This document shows, piece by piece, positions 60,538 through 64,000 of a DNA stretch of 64,000 nucleotides. The position numbers and the translations under genes are program-made. Origin of the DNA: Ophiodon elongatus (taxonomy: Eukaryota > Chordata > Actinopteri > Perciformes > Hexagrammidae). Under the pieces are notes generated by a model. It was not told where the DNA came from, made no database searches, and was given only the letters and a program-made list of their open reading frames with translations. Within the stretch, counting starts at the first letter, position 1. Each line of letters begins with the position of its first letter. The stretch spans positions 1,980,001 to 2,044,000 of the forward strand of contig JACSYO010000912.1 of NCBI GenBank assembly GCA_016806645.1, read 5' to 3'.

Positions 60538-62480
60538 TAGTTCATACTACACAACTTTAACCCTAATTTCCCACTTGGCCACAGTTTTTGAACTGTTGAA
60601 AGACGCGAGCCGAGAAGTTTAGTGATGCATTGCAGACGCATACCAGATATCTAATAAGCCAAATATCTTGACCTGTTGGGGAGTCTGTCAGCCAATGAGA
60701 GCTTAAGACACTGGTTGATGGGAAACCTTGGGGCGGGGCCACTTGTAACAATAGTAAGTTTTCTGTATGCGTTGGGTTTGTAACACTGACAAAAGTTGTT
60801 GTTGCACCTAGGTAACATGTGGAAACAGGCCCACAAGAAGATCTAACTATGATTAGTCATGTGTGTATTCCTTTTAAATTAATGAGTTGTATAGATGACA
60901 GTATTGTATTGTCCTTATTATTTCAGCTGCAACCCCGGAGGTGTCAAACAGACTTGGGAGCAAATAAAAAATAAATAAACTATAATAATTCAAAGCGGTA
61001 TGTAAACTTTCATATCATAGGGCTGTAACCCATAGTCCAAACTTAATTCATAATGTTGGCCTTCAAATTTGATATAGATTAGACTAGACTAATTAGGCCC
61101 AATAATATTGTGCTAGAATTAGATTCCGCTGGTGGCTGTGTAAGATTGTTTCCAACTAGTGTGTTTCCAAAAGCTCCATTGAGTCCAAATTGTATTTACT
61201 GAAAAAGGATAGATGTAAGCATTTCTTAAATTCACAGCATATTTTTATTTAACGAAATATTCTGCTTCAATGTATATTTATTGGTATTTAGCCTTTCAAA
61301 AACAACATTTTCACTGAGGAGAAAAATAAACTGTATTGTCTCCCGCATGCAACATACACCTGTATTAACGGGGTGGGCAGCAATCTAACAGCATCATCAA
61401 TTACAGTTTAAAACTACAATAAAACAAAATCTGAAAAAAATAATTCATGGCAAATATTTCCTTATGTGTGGCAGCTTCTTGAGCCGTATGTTGCAGTTCG
61501 ACAGTTGTGCCTTACAGTCACAGGACTGTATGCATTGCTGTATGCGTTACTTTGCTACCAGTACTTTTATGTATGCTGTGGGTGATTATAATAAATGAAA
61601 GTAAGCCTTCTTACATTTAAATTTTTGTTTTTTAGTAGCTCCAAGTCTGTTTCACACCGCTAGGGTTACAGCTGAAAGATTAAGGCTAAAATTGTCATAC
61701 TTGCCATGTCTTCCATTCTATAAGAATACATCCAAATAACACACAATTTTAAATACATACATGTAATTAGTCGGATTCACACAGTTGGCAATATTTTTTC
61801 TACTCTCCTTCCTGCATTTGGCATCTGCAACTTTGTTGCTTTTAGCCTGGATTTTGGATCTGCTGACAGCAGACTTGTCTATGTTTGCGATTGGTCATAT
61901 GCTGCAAACACTGCTCCTTTTATGTGAACACATCGCCAGATTGAGAAACCCTGGGTTGATTTACCAAGTTGACAACCACTATCATGGGACCGCTTAGCAG
62001 GATTGCGGTTGTTAGGGTTATTAAGCTAGATAATGAAAATACACCCTGGGTAAGTTGAACTTGCTTCGTAGTACAAGCCCCAGGTGAGCAAGAGCTCTGG
62101 TGAGTGCAGGGACTAATGAGGGACAGATGAAATTAATAAGGGCGGGGCAGACATTCAGAACTGCCAGGAAAACACACAAAAGCAGGAAGTGAAACGAATC
62201 GAGAGGTTATTTACAAGATAAAACAGGCCACACTAAACATGATATCAGGAGTGATAGTCAAGCATGACTACAAAGACATTTCTGCGGATTGCTTGAACCA
62301 AAAAATCCTGTCTCATCCATGATATTACGTCACTTCCAGTGTCACTTCCCACTACTCCCTTGGGAATCCTCGTGGAGTAATATCTTGTAATGTGTGACCC
62401 TGTTGCCAGTAAATCATGTAGTGTCACAACGATTTCAAGACTCCCGATTACAAGACAGCAAGTTGTGTAGTGTGAACAGT
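60538..62480. mobile_element. Region bounded by inverted ends GTTCAYACTACACAACTT
   Basis: The end 60539-60556 and the reverse complement of 62460-62477 match over about 18 bp. The span of 1.9 kb contains repeat-like blocks (61785-62180: 'ttgagaaaccctgggttgat', 'aaattaataagggcggggca') that I remember from other fish sequences. It may be one composite element or two separate insertions of the same family in opposite orientation. Frames of 60-84 codons inside it are not transposase-like. Confidence 0.4.
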
Positions 62481-63738
62481 ACAGCGATCTGACAACTTTA
62501 AAAATATTGGAATGAGAACTTGGCTGAAACTGCGCTTAACAGGTAAAGAATAATCCTGATTTAATTTATTGTCACAGTTTTGACCATCACTCTTGTCAGT
62601 AATAAGACTTAAAAGAGTCAAAAGAAGTTCAACAGTCATACAGATTTTAATCAAACCCCCAGGTTAGTTAAAGTTATTTAGAAAAGAAAATTAAGGCAAA
62701 TTGGGGAATTATTACTCAAATTGTCAAATTGTTTTGAGACCCCAGTTGTTATAAACCAGAATGATCCTCGAACACCGAAGCCAGGTGTCTACATAAGCTT
62801 TTCACCATAGGGCAGTAACATTAGATGCTGTATTTTGGCAGATGCCTCTCTCTCCCTCTGTTTCAGCACTTCGTTATCCGTCTCATATAACTCCCTGAGG
62901 TTGCATATTATCACCTAACAGACTGAAAGCAGGAAGAAATGTATCAATCAATATCATTCTGTGGTTTCAGTAATCCCTGCCTAAGTGTAATAGGCTGCAG
63001 AGATCCACTTTTCTCCAAGCTGACTCAGTCAGATAAACAGACCCACCAGGCCTTTTTGGTTCCTCCTCCCTTGCTGCGTGCCCTTGATCAGCCCCGGGTG
63101 GTGGATGCACATAGGGACCACCCCTAGATTAAAAGAGCCTATTGCTCTCAAGAGCCTTGATCAGCAGGATTTAACTCTTGTATGGCTTTAAAAATATATA
63201 AATGCACAGAGAACTGCATTTGAACATAATTACATGTACACAAACAGGAGGTAACATCATATGGCAGAATAATATGAATCTAATTTGATGACACACAAGA
63301 ATACGCACAAATGTAAATGGCTATCCATCACTGAATGTGTGTACACATTTACTGAGCCATGTGTGCAAACGCGTTGCCAAATTATCACACATGCACATAT
63401 TTCAAGGAGAGACGTCATCAAAACATAAAATATCAATCCCCGTTCATCACAAATACACCAGCACACAAATAAATAGACAGAAAAAGCCAAAAAGTTAGTA
63501 GGAATGACAGCCAGCAACACATGCAGAGGAGTACCCCTCATTAAAACCAGATCCACAGTGTTGTGTGTGTTGGTTTCTCGGACCACTGGTGGTGATGAGG
63601 TATAAGCCGACACCTTGAAGTTGTGATGTTGCTGTCATTAGTGGGCTGCAATGTGCGTGCCAGATGAGTCCAGCCATTCACTCAGTATCACTACCACATA
63701 CAGTAAACCTCCCACAAGACCTTCTGAGACACTTCCTG
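62481..63738. other. Unassigned non-coding stretch
   Basis: A 118-codon minus-strand frame (63257-63613) has no recognisable domain. 62870-63130 is non-repetitive. No repeats recognised. Confidence 0.5.
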
Positions 63739-64000
63739 TCAATCTCCCTCTGTCTTTCTCCTCCTCGCTCCCTCTCTCGGCTGTTGCGATGGGGTGCAGG
63801 AAGGCGATGGAGGGTGTTTGAAGGCTGGCAAAGAGAAGGAGGGGCTGGAAGATGGACGGGCGTGAGAGAGAGAGAGAAAGGAATGGGGCAGTGGAGAAAG
63901 ATAGGGATGGAGGAGAGTGAGGGGGGAGCAGAAAAAAAGATGGAGAATGAGAAATATGAGAAATATGAGAAGAAGAGAGAAAAGGGGAGGAGAAACCAAA
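63739..64000. repeat. Pyrimidine tract followed by long purine tract
   Basis: C/T-rich 63741-63779, then G/A-rich to the window end with GAGA and 'gagaaatat' reiterations. It produces an 86-codon minus-strand frame of Ser/Pro/Leu-rich low complexity that is not a gene. The tract may continue beyond the window. Confidence 0.85.

Noticed and set aside
1..64000. MicroRNA hairpins, CRISPR arrays, operons or other prokaryotic-type systems
   Set aside because: I looked for familiar vertebrate microRNA seeds and for spaced direct repeats and found none. The DNA is clearly vertebrate non-coding. I did not find a convincing undescribed biological system.

Overview
This window looks like non-coding DNA from a ray-finned fish, probably a percomorph/perciform-type teleost. 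It has long (TG/CA)n microsatellites. It has a tRNA-derived SINE of the DANA/V-SINE type with an intact B box and target-site duplication. It also has many short non-autonomous elements of kinds I remember as common in perciform genomes. Composition is AT-rich with scattered GC-richer single-copy islands. I found no complete protein-coding gene, no rRNA or stand-alone tRNA, no CRISPR array and no recognisable microRNA. The longest open frames (120-148 codons) fit chance for 64 kb read in six frames, and none resembles a protein family I know. The window could be a gene desert or lie inside very large introns.

Layout. 1-5 kb: repeats A1 and B1, a full V-SINE with an 11-bp target-site duplication (2568-2949), and a retroposon 3' tail with a (GATA)n run. 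5-10 kb: a long TG/GCGT tract and single-copy DNA. 10-13 kb: a cluster of nested repeats (B2, a retroposon tail, A2 with (TA)n) and an element with about 46-bp terminal inverted repeats (12014-12871). 13-19 kb: mostly single-copy DNA, some of it enhancer-like (homeodomain-, TCF-, octamer- and RFX-type motifs). 19-20 kb: a second SINE-like copy and a dispersed repeat. 20-27 kb: single copy, with one TATA/GA-repeat stretch that could be a promoter. 27-36 kb: several short inverted-repeat elements, a coding-like ORF remnant (29385-29603) and older repeats. 36-48 kb: a candidate exon (37368-37473), microsatellites, a G-quadruplex motif, a divergent pair of CTCF-like sites near 41.9 kb and GC-richer islands. 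48-54 kb: two further repeats and simple-sequence DNA. 54-64 kb: two copies of one repeat (one with an internal deletion), a candidate exon (57427-57597), enhancer-like DNA, another A-family copy, a pair of inverted ends and a terminal purine tract.

If the single-copy islands prove conserved, the most plausible reading is a regulatory landscape of a neighbouring developmental gene, with a possible domain boundary at 41.9 kb and one or two untranslated exons of a flanking transcript. That is inference. What can be read directly is the repeats, the inverted termini, the splice-site-like boundaries and the motifs.
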